Shown: positions 13,801-28,800, counted from the first letter of the stretch. The stretch: DNA of 64,000 bases from Aurelia coerulea (GCA_039566865.1 CM076960.1:14670501-14734500), one strand, 5' to 3'. Notes: generated by a model not told the origin, from the letters alone. A program made the numbers and translations.

Positions 13801-16800
13801 TCAATATGCTATTACGAGATGCTGCTAGCATGTGGTAGATCTACAGCATGTTGTATGTTGTAGACATATATCTACAAGGGAAAGAGATCAATGATAAGCT
13901 ATTACATGCTAGCGTGTAGATCTACAGCATGTTGTATGTTGTAGACATATATCTACAAGGGAAAAAGATCAATAATAAGCTATTACGAGATGCTGCTAGC
14001 ATGTGGTAGATCTACAGCATGTTGTATGTTGTAGACATTATCTACAAGGGAAAAAGATCAATAATAAGCTATTACGAGATGCTGCTAGCATGTGGTAGAT
14101 CTACAGCATGTTGTATGTTGTAGACATTATCTACAAGGGAAAAAGATCAATAATAAGCTATTACGAGATGCTGCTAGCATGTTGTAGATCTACAGCTTGT
14201 TGTATGTTGTAGACATATATCTACAAGGGAAAAAGATCAATAATAAGCTATTACGAGATGCTGCTAGCATGTTGTAGATCTACAGCATGTTGTATGTTGT
14301 AGACATTATCTACAAGGGAAAAAGATCAATAATAAGCTATTACGAGATGCTGCTAGCATGTTGTAGATCTACAGAATGTTGTATGTTGTAGACATATATC
14401 TACAAGGGAAAAAGATCAATAATAAGCTATTACGAGATGCTGCTAGCATGTTGTAGATCTACAGCATGTTGTATGTTGTAGACATATATCTACAAGGGAA
14501 AAAGATCAATTATAAGCTATTACGAGATGCTGCTAGCATGTGGTAGATCTACAGCATGTTGTATGTTGTAGACATTATCTACAAGGGAAAAAGATCAATA
14601 ATAAGCTATTACGAGATGCGGCTAGCATGTTGTAGATCTACAGCATGTTGTATGTTGTAGACATATATCTACAAGGGAAAAAGATCAATAATAAGCTATT
14701 ACGAGATGCTGCTAGCATGTTGTAGATCTACAGAATGTTGTATGTTGTAGACATATATCTACAAGGGAAAAAGATCAATAATAAGCTATTACGAGATGCT
14801 GCTAGCATGTTGTAGATCTACAGAATGTTGTATGTTGTAGACATATATCTACAAGGGAAAAATATCAATAATAAGCTATTACGAGATGCTGCTAGCATGT
14901 TGTAGATCTACAGTATGTTGTATGTTGTAGACATATAGCTACAAGGGAAAAAGATCAATAATAAGCTATTACGAGATGCTGCTAGCATGTTGTAGATCTA
15001 CAGCATGTTGCATGTTGTAGACATATATCTACAAGGGAAAAAGATCAATAATAAGCTATTACGAGATGTTGCTAGCATGTTGTAGATCTACAGCATGTTG
15101 TATGTTGTAGACATATATCTACAAGGGAAAAAGATCAATAATAAGCTATTACGAGATGCTGCTAGCATGTTGTAGATCTACAGCATGTTGTATGTTGTAG
15201 ACATATATCTACAAGGGAAAAAGATCAATAATAAGCTATTACGAGATGCTGCTAGCATGTGGTAGATCTACAGCATGTTGTATGTTGTAGACATATATCT
15301 ACAAGGGAAAAAGATCAATGATAGGCTATTACGAGATGCTGTTAGCATGTCGTAGAATGACTGGATTATGAGAAATTCAAAGCAAACATGTTAGCAACTG
15401 AAGTAGAGCTTTCATGCAGCATTACCAACAACTTTAGCATGGTGTGACCGGAATTAGTGAAATAATGTTGTTATTGGCTGAATCATAATCATGTCTGGAT
15501 AGATTTTTTGGAGATAGAGCTTTCAGCTAATAATTTTCAACTGAATGCAGCCCATTACCTCTCTTTGAGAATGATAAGCTCTCTTTTGCGATCTGCTTCC
15601 TTTGAGACTTGCAGCCGTTTGCTTCGGATTGAAAAATATCTTTCACAAATGTTTATTCTTCTTTTTACACATGAATTTTTGCTTGTTTCAAAGTTCATCA
15701 TTTTAAAAATCGACATCTTTTGAATCGACCGGTAACTGCATATTTCTATCTTCTTCAAAATTTTTAAAAACTTTCCCAGACGTTGTATACATTTCTACAT
15801 AGCATCTGAAGGTAGTTTTAGAACGCTGAGAAGCTGAGCTTATCGAAGCAGCGCCCTGGTCTTTTTTGCTCTCGATGTTACCACACCTCGTGATTCCTTT
15901 AGCCTGGAATTACAGAGAGTTGGCGACTCTCCTCACACTTTGTAGCAGGTTCGGCAGGGCAAGGACTCGAACCGCCAACCTTCAGATTGGTAGTCAAGCG
16001 TGCTACCACTGAGCCATTCCGCTATCAAACAATGTTTTGGAAATCGTATAGCAATACTTTAACTTTATTATACAAATACGAGAATGAATTCGCTTGATCT
16101 ATACCTCTTCATCGGTGGCATCAGGTTTACCATATCGAATGTTGTCTTTCACTGTTCCAGCAAATAAAACAGGCTCCTAAAATCAAAAGACAGGCTTTCT
16201 CAATATAGCAGCACATGAAGTGGAACCTTCAGAGAACCTTTAAATTCTCTCCAGATATGAAATACGCACATAGCACATTTTTGTTGTTGTTGTTGCTCCT
16301 CAATTTTAAAGAAAATAACAGAGGAATTCCTCCAGACTCCGGAAGAGACCTGAACCATCCTCTGATCCAAATCAAGATTATGTACGACACTTCAAAATTA
16401 TATTTATGCCATCTGAAGCTCACTTAACCACCACCACTCAACATTGAGATACCGGGTGTCAAAAAGTACCCCCTTTTGACTGAAGAAAATAACAAAGCAA
16501 CAAGATATCTGGACTTTCCGAGTGCACAGCTAAATTGTTTGATCTTCAATTTAAATGTACATATGCTGTATTAAAAAATTATCTACCAAACACCGGCGAT
16601 ATGAGTTCACAAAGTCAAAACTTAGAGTGCACCTGAAACCAGAGGTTTTGAAAAAGAGCCTAGCCAAGATTTAATATCATGGGAATTTTCCAAAGCATTT
16701 TTAAAGTTAGTTGACGGAGATAAATAGCAAACTCAAGAGTTGCATATGCAGGTCTAAAATTAGCCTATCATATTTTTTATATTCGACACGTGCGTGAACA

Positions 16801-19800
16801 TGATTCAGCTGGAGGAATAATAGCATGCGAATGCGTTACTTTGTCCTTTTTATACAGAGTGTCCCAAAACTTTGTCCATCCATGAAGATATTTATTGTTG
16901 CAAAATATTAAGACAAAATGGCCGACCGCTGGTTTCAGTCATTGGGCAAATTTGGTCTCCTGAAGGTCATAACTCCATCATTTTTCAACATTTTATAAGG
17001 ATGGTAGCAAACTTTAACTGAATATCTGAAGGGCAGCATCGTGCAAAAGTTTTGCGAGAATCTTTCGCCGTTTTGTCGCAATCTTCAGGCAAACGGGGCA
17101 CAATTTTTGGGACACCCTGCAGATTACCGCAACTAAGCTGTGTCTACTAACTTTAAACTTAAATTTCAGCTTCTACGTTTTCAGGAGATAAGGACAGATT
17201 TCTAAAGACCAAAATGAAAAAAAAACCGTGTTTGTACCGTCAGTCATAGTTACCTGGTTAATAAATCCAATGAGTTCTCCTCTAACCCAAGAATAATCTA
17301 ATTCTCTGATATCATGACCATCTATTGTTATCGATCCAGATTCAATATCGTAAAACTTTTCCAGAAGAGCTGCGATCGTTGATTTACCTGTGAGAGAAAA
17401 TACTAGTATCAAGTCAGTCACCAATCTAGTTCCATAACTATTTCAATCAAAATTCTTCTGCTCATAGATTTTCTTATTTCTATTAGGCTAATTCATATTT
17501 TTACACGATATCCCATCAGTACAAAATTAAAATAAAAAACGTACAAGCGTGTCAAACATTAATAACGAAAAACAAAATTTAAAGATTTGGTGTTAGCTAG
17601 GATTGGATCCAGGCTGAGGCCTGATCTTCCTGGGAGTCGTGTTTTAGTTATGGTTTACTGAGCTTTTTAAAGGGAGTTCAAGGACCAGCAGCATTTGCCG
17701 TCGTTTGTTTGTCTTTTCGCGAATTTCGTACAGTCAGTTATTCTGGAAGCTGTGAAGAGCAAGTCGCTGATTTTCCGCAAAGCATGATGGTCTTTGTACT
17801 CCCTTTAAATGCGTTTTTAATTTTCTTTTAAAATGATAGAGCAAAGGGATTTCCCTTATTTCAATAGGTATTTCATTCCAAGCTTTAAGCCCAGAGGTGA
17901 AACCTTTTTTGTACACTCAAGCTTAAAGGGGCTGGATAAGAAATACGTCAACAAATCCATGGTTTGTGCATCAAATATCGCACATTTGAAAAAAGGAGAA
18001 ATTCCTTTTTAATTAGCTAAATTCAAAAGGAAATTTGATCAACTCCCCTTTGATCTCAATGTCTAAACATTCTTTAAAGAAGACCATAACTGCACACTAC
18101 TCAAAGCATTGGAAATCAAAAATGGACGAATGCTCCAAAGCAACTTTATATAAAACACACAAACAAGATATCTCACTTGAAAAATACCTGATAAAAATGC
18201 AAAAAAGAAACTTTCGAAGAACGATAACAAAAGTACGACTCAGTGACCATTGTCTAGCAATAGAAAAAGGAAGACATACAAAACCAAAAACCGAAAAACA
18301 TAATCGAATATGCCCACTATGTAATGAAAACAAAATTGAAGATGAGATACATTTCATTATGCAATGCAAATCCTTTACAGCGGAAAGAAAAAGCTTCAAT
18401 AGCAAAATCATCGACACTTATCCAAACTATAGAAATATTCCAACAGATGAACAAAAATACATATTTCTTCAGACAAATGAAGATCATCATTTTCTCGAAC
18501 TTCTTGGTGAATATATGTTTACAATTTATAACAAAAGACTGCAAATCCATACCGAATCTCAAAATGGATAATTCATTGAAATACCTCCACGCAACTTACC
18601 AAATTACATACTATCGTTTATCGTCACTATTATTGTCATCTTTATAATTGTTAGTAAAATAGAAATTAGTTGCAGAAAAGTAGAAGCTTAGACCATGTAT
18701 CTAATGAGATATTGTGTCTTATGGAAAAAAAAAAAAAAAAAAAAAATCTAGATACAGGCCGATCTTTGGGTGTAAGATCAACGGAAATACTTGTTAGAAA
18801 TCCATCTATATCACAGCAATCCCAAAACATATAGAGATCTAATTTGTATCAGAAGAAAATCCAAAGCCTAATCTCCAAGATGAGACATTTATTTTGAATT
18901 TTAATTGAATAGTCGCAATAAATTAGCTCATCAGAAAACTGCTAAATCCAAAATTTCCCCGGCAGTTTCTTATCCAGCCCCTTTAAACTTTGGGATGTCG
19001 TGATTTCTATTGTTTATCGTGTTATACCTAGAAATTTCATTCCTTATTTGGAACTCGTCAGGCCACCAGAGGTGATCTATTCATTGCTTTGAAAATGACC
19101 ACGCACTATGGACCATTGGCTCAAAATTGTGGAATACTCTTTCACTTTTCATGCGTGTTGTTAGTTCAATCTCAATTTTTCTGTCTAAATTGAAAGCCCA
19201 GGCCATTGACTCATATGTCTAATTCGTAAAATAGTTGAGGCTCATCTGATTTATGAATTTTATCTTTACTGCTTTTAGCTTCTTTGCATTTACGGGGTTG
19301 CGAATAGTTTACCGATCTAGAGAGCTCCTCCAGAATCAATCTATCCTGTACATTGTATTTGCATTTAATTGTATTGTAATTTTAGAATTTTATGAAGCAT
19401 GGATTGATAATCAAGTGAAACTGAGATTGAAACAGCTTTAACATATAAATGTTGTGTTTTCTGATTGCAAAAATTCACAGGCGAAATGTCTCAGAAGGGC
19501 TGTCTTAAAACAACGAAACTTCCAAAAATTTGGACGCAGGTTATGGTGACTTCTCTCAAGAAGATTATATTTCTTGCAGTTAAAAACATCTCCTTTGAAA
19601 TAGTGCTCCTAGCACTCATTAAGATTTACCAGCACTGTCCATTGTCAGACGGAAAAAATTGCTGTCTTAAAAATTTCCAGTGTAAACTTTGTGAAAAACT
19701 TTGAAATAATGCCCCTTTCACACTGACAGGGTTAAACCAGCCTTGTCTAAACCAGGTTAGATTTCAGTCAATCAAATGGTTTCGGTTTGTCGGGTTGACC

Positions 19801-22800
19801 AATTAGGATGCAACCTGTTTTCAATGACCTGTTTTCGTTTAAGCCGGTTTAATTTCTCAGTGGGAATGGGGTATAAAGATCAATAATTTGTAAAAGGCGA
19901 AATCTTTATGCGGTTTGAAGAAAGATCAGAGTTGCGCTGACCGCAACCATTATTTTTCATTTCTTCAATTTCGTAAAAATTAACTCAAAACTTAGTGTTT
20001 TGCCCTTGAAATGTTGACACAATTCTGCAACCCTGCAGCATAGAAAAATAATATTTCCTCGTTTCTAATCAGCAAGTGATTCAAATGCTCGAGAATTGTT
20101 TCAGGTACCCAAAAGTACAATGATGTACCGGGTGAGTCAATAAGACATTAATGCGTTTGATGGGCCGCGGAATAAGAAGTATGCACCCAATTTTTAAAAA
20201 TGAATGAGGTTAACTTATGTCTCGTTCAATTCCTACCCTGACCATTCCCCTCGTGACACCCCCGGGTATTTGCGCAAAAAATATTCCTGGCTCCCAAGCA
20301 TTTGACCATACATTTTTGCTCAGCCCCCGGGCATTTGAATGGTATTTGACCAAAACAGGAGCTTTTTCTTATACAGGAACTGGAAATATGGTATTTTCTC
20401 AGTGCCCGGCCCCCGGGCATCGCCATATATAATTTGCCCGGCCCCCGGGAAGTTGTGCAGGAAACCTTTTCGACCCCCGGGCTGCCGGGGAGGATGGTCA
20501 GGGTAGAAATTGAACAAGACATTTGATGTGAACATTTTCTTCGTGAAATCATTCATCATTTAAACTCAGATTTTTGGAAAATGTTGGTAAGGGATTTGTA
20601 TTGGAACGAGAATTCCATGTTCGATTCTGGTCCACAATTTACTTGCCATCCAAATTTTAATCCAATACAATTGTCACTTTCAGAAATAGAAGTTAAATTT
20701 TAATGACTAGTAAACCATGGCCCAGAATCGAACGTGAAATACCCATTCCCATAGAACGCCTTACCAGCATTTTCCTAATTCATGGGTCTGAAAGATGAGT
20801 GATTTTACCATTTCTATGGATTTTACCAAACGAAATGTTTACATCTAAGTTTTCCTTTGACTGATAGATGAACATGTTGGTTTTGAATATCGACTGCGTA
20901 TTTTCATTCCACAACCTACCAAGCATGTTGACTTTATTTTGATTCATCAGGTACGGTTTACTTACCGGAACCACTCGGTCCACACAAAGCAACAACTTTC
21001 CCAGCTCCAACATCCAGGGTCAAATTTTCCAATACTTGTTGTTCAGGCCTCGTTGGGTACGTAAACGAAACATCATTGAACTGAACATGTCCCTTAATGC
21101 TGCCAGTTGACAATCTGGTTTCATTTTTCATTTCTACCTTCGCTGTCAGTTTCATATATTCGAACACACGACCTCCAGAGCTGATTCCGCGAATTATCTG
21201 CCCAAAGAGAACTGACAGCGTCCCAAGAGACCTGTGGAAAAGAGAGAGATTCGTCAACCCTAAATAAGGGTTTCTTTCAGTAAGTTATTTCAAATGGGCT
21301 GGATTTCAAATTTCTAGCAATTCAAAGCTAATTTAAGCCCACTATGCATGCCACATCCAGGTATAAGACCCCTAGTTTAATGTCCCTTCCGAAGGACGGT
21401 GAGGTGAGTTGCCAGGTCAGGCCTCCGGGAGGTCACCCAACCAGAGTTTGACCTCACTCGACCGAGCTTAACTTCCGTCACCTAACGGAAATTGTATAAG
21501 TCCCTCGGCCACTCACCCTGTCAAGGGTCAGTTTGTTCACTCACGTATTTGACCAAATGACAAAGTGACAGCTTCACTTGAAGACCAGCTTATTCTTCAA
21601 AAAATGAGCCCAAGAAGCATTTCAAAGGCAAAGTTCTTGAGTAAACTGTCATATTTGCTGATTCGTTGACAAATTATTGTCTTCAAATTAACCCACCTCG
21701 AAATCAGTCATTCCGATTCAAGAAAATAACTTTCTTGCTGGGTACTCAACTTTAAACAATCACGGCTTGTCAATGACATGACCTGATATGGCAAACTTTT
21801 ACATTCTCTGAACATTCTCACCGAGATCTTTCTAATCAATGATAGCATCTGCAGGGTGCAAGGATAAATGATCAACGTTTCGAGCAAAGGGTGTCCCAAA
21901 GAGGTTATACCACGCTTGTTCAGCTGTTTTTGCGGAGTGGTGATATACGTCATCCCGTTTTATACACAGTTGCATAGGATAGGCTTCAACTTAGGCCCCG
22001 TTTACACGAGACCGTTTTCAATCTATATCGGATTGGCCTCCTGTTTACACGAGAACGCACCAATCCGATATGCTTCATACCGTTTTTGCGTTTTCAAATG
22101 AAAACGCTCTGAAAGTGGCATGAAACGAATCCGATATCGTGTAAACGGTCGAATCCGGCATCAACTCAAAACGGAACCTCTTTATCAATTCTACGAGCCT
22201 CCTATTCATCTGGCGCACTGCGCAGTGGGTGTTAAAACAAAGGAAATCCTTCGCAGCACAAGACAAAGCGTTTCCGTGTAAACACAACCCCCAATCCGAT
22301 ATGAAATGAAAACGCTGTCGTGTAAACAGAAAAATTTTCGTATCGGATTGCCACCCCCAATCCGATATGAAATGAAAACGGTATCGTGTAAACGGGGCCT
22401 TAGTGTTAGAGACAGGGACGCCGGAGCGATGGTAGGGCAAGGGGGGCGACTAGGAGCGTAAGGGCAATCGAGACCGAAGGCGAGCGAAGCGAGCCTAAAA
22501 ATTGGGGGGTCCGGGGGTACCCCCCCGGGAAAATTTTTGTGGCCACGCCCTTTAGATTGGCTTAAAATGCTATCAAAAACGTTTTAACGAACATTAATTA
22601 TGTTCTTTCACGAAATTTTTCGGCCATTCCTCCACACCACATGTCCTCATTCCCAATCGCATAAAGTCGCATATTGATCATTTTGAAGTTGCAATTGACG
22701 GTCATTTTTCGTTACTTGTGTGTTTCTGATAAGGGAGTGAAGCTATGGCGGCTTTTCTAGCAAGTTTCAAAGCAAATTATTGTTTTTCATTGAAAGGGCA

Positions 22801-25800
22801 CTTTTGCCCCCCTTGCCCCCGTTAGGAAAGGGCAGGAGGGGCGCTTGACCCCCCGCGCCCCCCCTCTCCGGCGTTCCTGGTTAGAGACCATGTTTGAGCC
22901 AATATGACAGGTTGCTGATTTACGACGCAAGAACAGCAAAATAAGTCCCAAAATTCAGCGCTTCTTTTTATCCATAGCAATGTCAAATCAAATAAGTCAA
23001 ACAAGGAAGGTACAATTGTATTCAAATTTTCTCTACATTTTCAAAAACGTCAATAGTGTTGTTTATCTGCAGGGTGTCCCAAAAGATGAAGATGACAACA
23101 AAACGGCAAAATATTATTGCCAAAATTTTGCACGATGTTGCTCTTCAGATATTCAATTAAAGTTTTCTACCATCCCCATAAAAATTCGTTGAAAAATGAT
23201 GGAGCTATGACTTTTAGGGACCAATTTTGCCTGATGACTGCAACCAGCGGTCGGCCATTTTGTCTTACTATTTTGCAGCGATAAATAGCTCCATGGACGA
23301 AATGAAACAGCAGCTCCTCCAATGACATAGCTCTCGTGAACATTCTGATAATCATCAGAGAGTTTTCAACTATTTCGAACCTCACAGAAATTATTTCATG
23401 CCTCACATGAAGCTATTTATTACTGCAAAATAGTAAGACAAAATGGCCGACCGTTGGTTTCAGTCATTAGACAAATTTGATCTTTTGAAAGTCATAGCTT
23501 CATTATTTTTCAACGGATTTTTACCGGAATGGTAGCAAAAGTTATTTGAACATTTGAAGGGCTACATCATATAAAAGTTTGGCGAGAATCTTTTGCCACT
23601 TGGTCGCAATCTTTAGGCAAACGGGCCACAATTTTATTGGGGACACCCTGTATAGGACAATACTATCAACCCCTTACAACGTGGAAAAAATGAATATAAC
23701 GCTAAAACCACTTCTTTCAAAACAAGCTTGATTTTGACATGCTGGAGAGACTTAAATTGGATGGGTCCTAGTAATCGCTACCACTCACCCACCCTACTCG
23801 CCCACAAAAGCATCCTGAGCGTCACCCTTTCAAAACGCAAGAAACAGGTATGAAGCATTTTGGACTCATGCGTTCTCGTGTAAACAGAAGGTCAATCCGA
23901 TATGAAACCAGTCCAATATGAAATCCTTTAAATACCTTTGAATAGTTTGTGTTGCCATCAAAAAGCTCATAAGTTCTCCAGGTGTAATTTGTCCAGCATC
24001 TAGCAACATGCCTCCACTGTACAGCACTACTAATGTCATTCCATTTATTGCAAAATTCGACAATCCTTGAAAGATACCTATACCAGCACCTAGGTACTCA
24101 TTTTTTAGCTTTGAGCTTTCAACTTCTTCGGTAAACCAACTGAAATGGAATGAATTATACCGGGTGAGGCAGAAAAAAGTTCTCATTATTGAAAATAGAC
24201 CTTTTAGCTATTCTACAAAAGAGCCTGGATCGAGCGTTATTTTTATACATTTTGATCCGGGAGGTTCAATCGAGTGGCGTTAGAGACTCTATCACTATTG
24301 TGGACATTCGAAAATTCTACAAAATGAAGCAAGATAATCGTTCGATTCTGATTCTTTTCAGAATAGCTAAAAGGTCTATTGTTATTACCATTACTATTAT
24401 TATTATTAATTTCTTTATAGTAGGCGTTTAAAAGTAGCCAAATTACAGCTAACTGATGCCTACTGAAACAAAAATAAAATTATTATCAAAAAGTACAAAG
24501 TAAAATGGTTCTAATTAGCTAGTTTAACATAGCACCAAGATTGGATTCAAGAACACTGAGTGGATTGGAATGAATCGAATTTTGTTTGATAGCCCAGAGA
24601 TTAAATCATTTTTCGTACCTTTTCTCGCACTTTATGAGCACTGAAACAATATACGTAAATTTGACTGTACGCAAATTTCTTGGGTGGAAATTGCCTAAAA
24701 TTGGCACTTGATCAAATCGTAAAGAAGCTTCATGTACAGGCTAGACTTGCCCAAAGTTTCGTAAAAAATACACTTATTACAGTTGAAGAAATAGACTTGG
24801 GGAAAGTCTGCGTACAGGTCAATAAAGAAAGTAAATTTGTTCATGGATGAGAGAGATCATCTGCATATTTATTGCCATGGAGTTGAAAGGCTTCAGTATC
24901 TATTTGAAAATCTATTTCTTGTAACTCCTGAATGAGGTACAATTTCAAGAGCGTTTTTGCTAAGAAGGGCAGGCGTAAATTTTATAACACAACAACAACA
25001 ACAAAAAGTGTACTTACGCAGTTTCTTTATCCTCCATAGCAAACGCTCTTACTGTTCTTATGTTACTCAGTGCCTCCTCAGCAACCGCTGTAGACGTGGC
25101 AACCTGCTCCTGCGCATTTCTAGACAGCTTTCTTAACATTGACCCCAGGAAGGAGCCAATAAGCACAATGCCTGGGACGAGTATGAGCATCACAGTGGTC
25201 AGCTTCGGTGACACTATATACAGCATACCAACACAGCCAACTGTCTGTGTCACACTCTTGACTCCTTGTGAGATGCATTGCTTAAAGGCACTCTTGAAGT
25301 CTTGAATATCTGCAGTAAGTCTGGTTACAGGGAAAAAGTGAATGAGAGGCATGAAAAAGATATTTCCAAACTTTAAAGTTTGGTGTAAAATTCTACGACC
25401 AATTTCTTTGAACTGAATGGCTTCAAGAGACTTTTAGCTATTTCGCGATAATAATTCTACCATTACACTATTCAGAAACGTTCAATAGTTTCGGAATGAG
25501 AGTGTTTCTCTTCTTTTTTAGGAGTTCAAGAAAAATTTTGAGAAAAAATTAAAACCATCAATAATTTCTAAATTTGTTGACGAAACAGGAAATAAATTTT
25601 AAGACAACCACAGTTTATACATGTCTACAATATGATGTCAAGCAACAGTCTGTTACTCTCCTAGTTTTTAACATTCAGAAATTTGATGATGTCACATGCT
25701 CAAATGAGTCGAAATCTAAAATAAGCTGTACTTTTGAAAATATTCCAGATTTCTGAAAAGTCCAATAATCGTAGATTATAGATAAGCACCTAAAGTTTCC

Positions 25801-28800
25801 TTTAAGCCATTCAGTGAAAAGGAATAGGTTAGAGAATTTTGAACCTGTCTTTTTACACCGATTTAAAGATTTGGAACATATGCTTACAATTCAATTCAAT
25901 TCAATTTTATTCACGGAAATACACCCTAATACAAAGTTCTCATTAAAAATGTGTATTCTATACGACCCAGGACAGGAGAAGCATAGCTTATCAAGCCTGG
26001 ACCGTTAACTAAAATTAGAAAACAAAACTAAAAATCTGAATGAAAATAGTACTAGTACAACGTAGCTGTTTCAAAATTTAACAGAGAGGCTAAGTATGTA
26101 TTGGAATAACATTTGTTGGTTTCGTCGCGGTATGTTGCTCATCTTAATCTAAGTTAAGTTAGTAGTTGTTTATTATTATTTTTTGTTTAATTTGTTTTGA
26201 AAATGCTTTTACTTGAATCATGTTTTCAAGATTGTATAGAAGGTCATTCCATAAACGGGCTCCTTTATTTAACAACATTTTTTTGCCCGATTTTTGTCTT
26301 GTTTTAGGGATCTCGTAGTGTTTACTTTGGCGTGTTGCGTAGTTGTGCTTACTTTCATTGGTGTGGAAGTAGTTCTGAAACACGTCTGGCACGTTTTTAT
26401 CATTATGGTATATGTTGTGCATGAATTTCAGGATCTTTAGTTCGTAAAGGTCGTTTATTTTGAGAAAGTTTAGCTCTTTGTGCAATGCGTTTGTCGAATA
26501 TCTGCGATCTTTAAAGTACAAGATTCGGAGAATTCTATTTTGTAACGTTTGAAGTTCGTTTAGGTATTTCTTCGCGGCTAATCCATATGTTTCAAGTGAA
26601 TATGCTATTCTAAAGAGGACCATTGAACTATATAGCACTGTTAAACACTGTTTCGGGACAATGTACCGAAGTTTATAGAATATATGCAAATCTTATTGTT
26701 TCAAGTTTGACCTTTTCGATGTGGTTTTTCCAAGTCAATTTTGGATCCAATTTAATCCCAAGATATTTAATTTCTTCACATTGTTTTAAAGTGTCGCCCA
26801 TTTTAATTGTTATTGCATCTTGTGCTTCTGTTTTTTATTAGGGTTGAATGGACAGAAATTAGTTTTCCCTGTATTTACTTTGAGCTTGTTTGTATTAAGC
26901 TATTCGTTCAGCTTTTCTAGCTCCATATTAGTCTGTTGAGTCAAATTTTGGAGGTTATTCCCAAAATTAAAAACATTTGTGTCATCAGCAAAGAGCCTTG
27001 GCTCCAGTGTAGTTGCATTTGGCATATCATTCACGTACAGGGTAAAGAGAATGGGCCCTAAGACAGACCCCTGTGGTACACGTTTATGGATCAGGCCATA
27101 TGAGGAGTTTGTTTCGTTGGCAATCATGTATTGTTTTCTGTTGCTAAGATAGCTGGTGAACCATTCGTATACCGAAGATAAGCCCGATAGGGAGGTATAT
27201 TAAAACCATTCTACTCTTCATTCTGCATTATTTGTGAATTTGTTTATCCACGTTTTTCAGAAAACGCCCAAAGGAGATTTCCATACGATTTTTCAATTTC
27301 TTAGCAGCCGAGGGTGAAACCCCCTCCCCCATAACGGCCAAATGCCGTTATAAAAATACGAAAATCAAAAGTCGATGGCCCCTAACATGGTTCTCCTGCC
27401 TAAGAAGAATTCTTAAGAAAGTTCTTAGTTTCTAAAGAATTCCTATTTTCAAAATTCACAGCCTTAATGTGAAGAATTCTCATCATTGTGAAGACTGCTT
27501 GAAAATTCTTAAGAATTCTTGTCATGTTATTGAATATGTGTTAATGTGTGCAAGGCCCTGTACTGTAGCATTTATTAATGTATCAAATTTCACATTTCAA
27601 TGTATGATATTGTGTACTTCAACGAATTATATGGTAACCTAAAATGATTGATCAACATTTGAAAAGTCATGAAAATATAATTATGTCTCTTGAACAATTA
27701 AAGCAGCAAAATGACATTATGATCATGGGCGTCATTATAAGGGGAAAATTTCTTGCCAGCAAGGGGGCACCAAGCAAAATTTTCCTCTCAAAGAGGGGGT
27801 GGGCAACTGTTCCCACTTGCCCTTAAACACACCACTGATTTGATCTCATACATAAACAAACAAATTTACCTTACCTGTTAACTATCTCTCCTGTTTTATG
27901 GGCATCAAAGAAAGCAACATCTTGATTGACAAGTGATTTGAAAAGTGAAACCCTCATCCTTGCAGCAAACCTCTCTCCAAATGATGATAGCAAAGTGATA
28001 TACAAAATTGTCAAACTAGATTGCAGACCATAGTTGATGATCAGCTTGATGGATGGCTTGTACAGAACATCAAATGCATTAATTTCATCTTGATCCCCAT
28101 GCGTTAAGGATGTTATTGCGTTGATCAGTTCTCCAATGAGATGTGGTAATCGTATGTTGACTAAAGCCACTGCAAAAGCTGTGAATGATGCTAATGCGAA
28201 TAACCATAAATCAGGAAGTAACAGCTTCATGAAAAGCTTCCAATCAAAATTTGCTTCAGTTGATAAGTCATCTTTTTTTGTAATGCTAGCTTCCTCAATT
28301 CTACTTTTTGATATCCTACTTTTGTGGCTCAATTTTAGTCCTTCACATGTTGCAAAATTTTGCCTGAGTGACACAGTGCCAACAATCAGCAAGGAGCTAC
28401 CATATTTAAAAACATATTGTCCACAGCTTTTAAGATTCTTAAAATGCACAGCAAATGAAGATCTGGTACTTTGGAGAGCATCAAGCCTGAAAAAAATATT
28501 ACGAATATAATTATTTTAGGCAAAGAAGTGTAGTGGCAAAAGCCTTAAACAAGAATTCTTAAGGAGAAAGAATATTCTAAAAAATGCTTGATAATCCTTT
28601 GGCAGGAAAACAAAGTTATAAAGTGCATAAGGCCTGTACTGTATATTGATCTTCATTAAACCTCTAATGTTATTGCAGTGAAGTGACATCATGTTTCAAC
28701 TTGAATTGAAACGTTGCGATGTCCACTTGTTAAGATGTTTGCCAACTGTCTCAAAACGAGTCCCTGCCCTGCAAGGCTATAGTGGGGGTGAAACAAAATT

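Larger units (their letters stand above)
17640..19230 (-). mobile_element. LINE 3' remnant carrying two TTAA-flanked insertions
   Basis: Minus-strand translation of 17809-17910 gives [20 protein letters not shown], a LINE ORF2 tail. It continues after 18986, where the minus strand reads on in RNEIS-type sequence. It is interrupted by 17671-17804 and by 17927-18982. Confidence 0.75.

Noticed and set aside
10447..15355. CRISPR-like array of repeats
   Set aside because: Units are contiguous 90-bp copies with no unique spacers, in a eukaryotic intron. It is a minisatellite.
15960..16022. A tRNA gene on the minus strand
   Set aside because: A- and B-box motifs are present, but the acceptor stem does not close and a SINE tail follows. 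A second, decayed copy exists at 4333-4430.
18097..18417. 106-codon minus-strand ORF
   Set aside because: It is the antisense shadow of a LINE C-terminal frame.
20226..20559. 108- and 79-codon minus-strand ORFs with Pro/Gly-rich peptides
   Set aside because: Both are translations of the CCCCCGGG-rich nested transposon.
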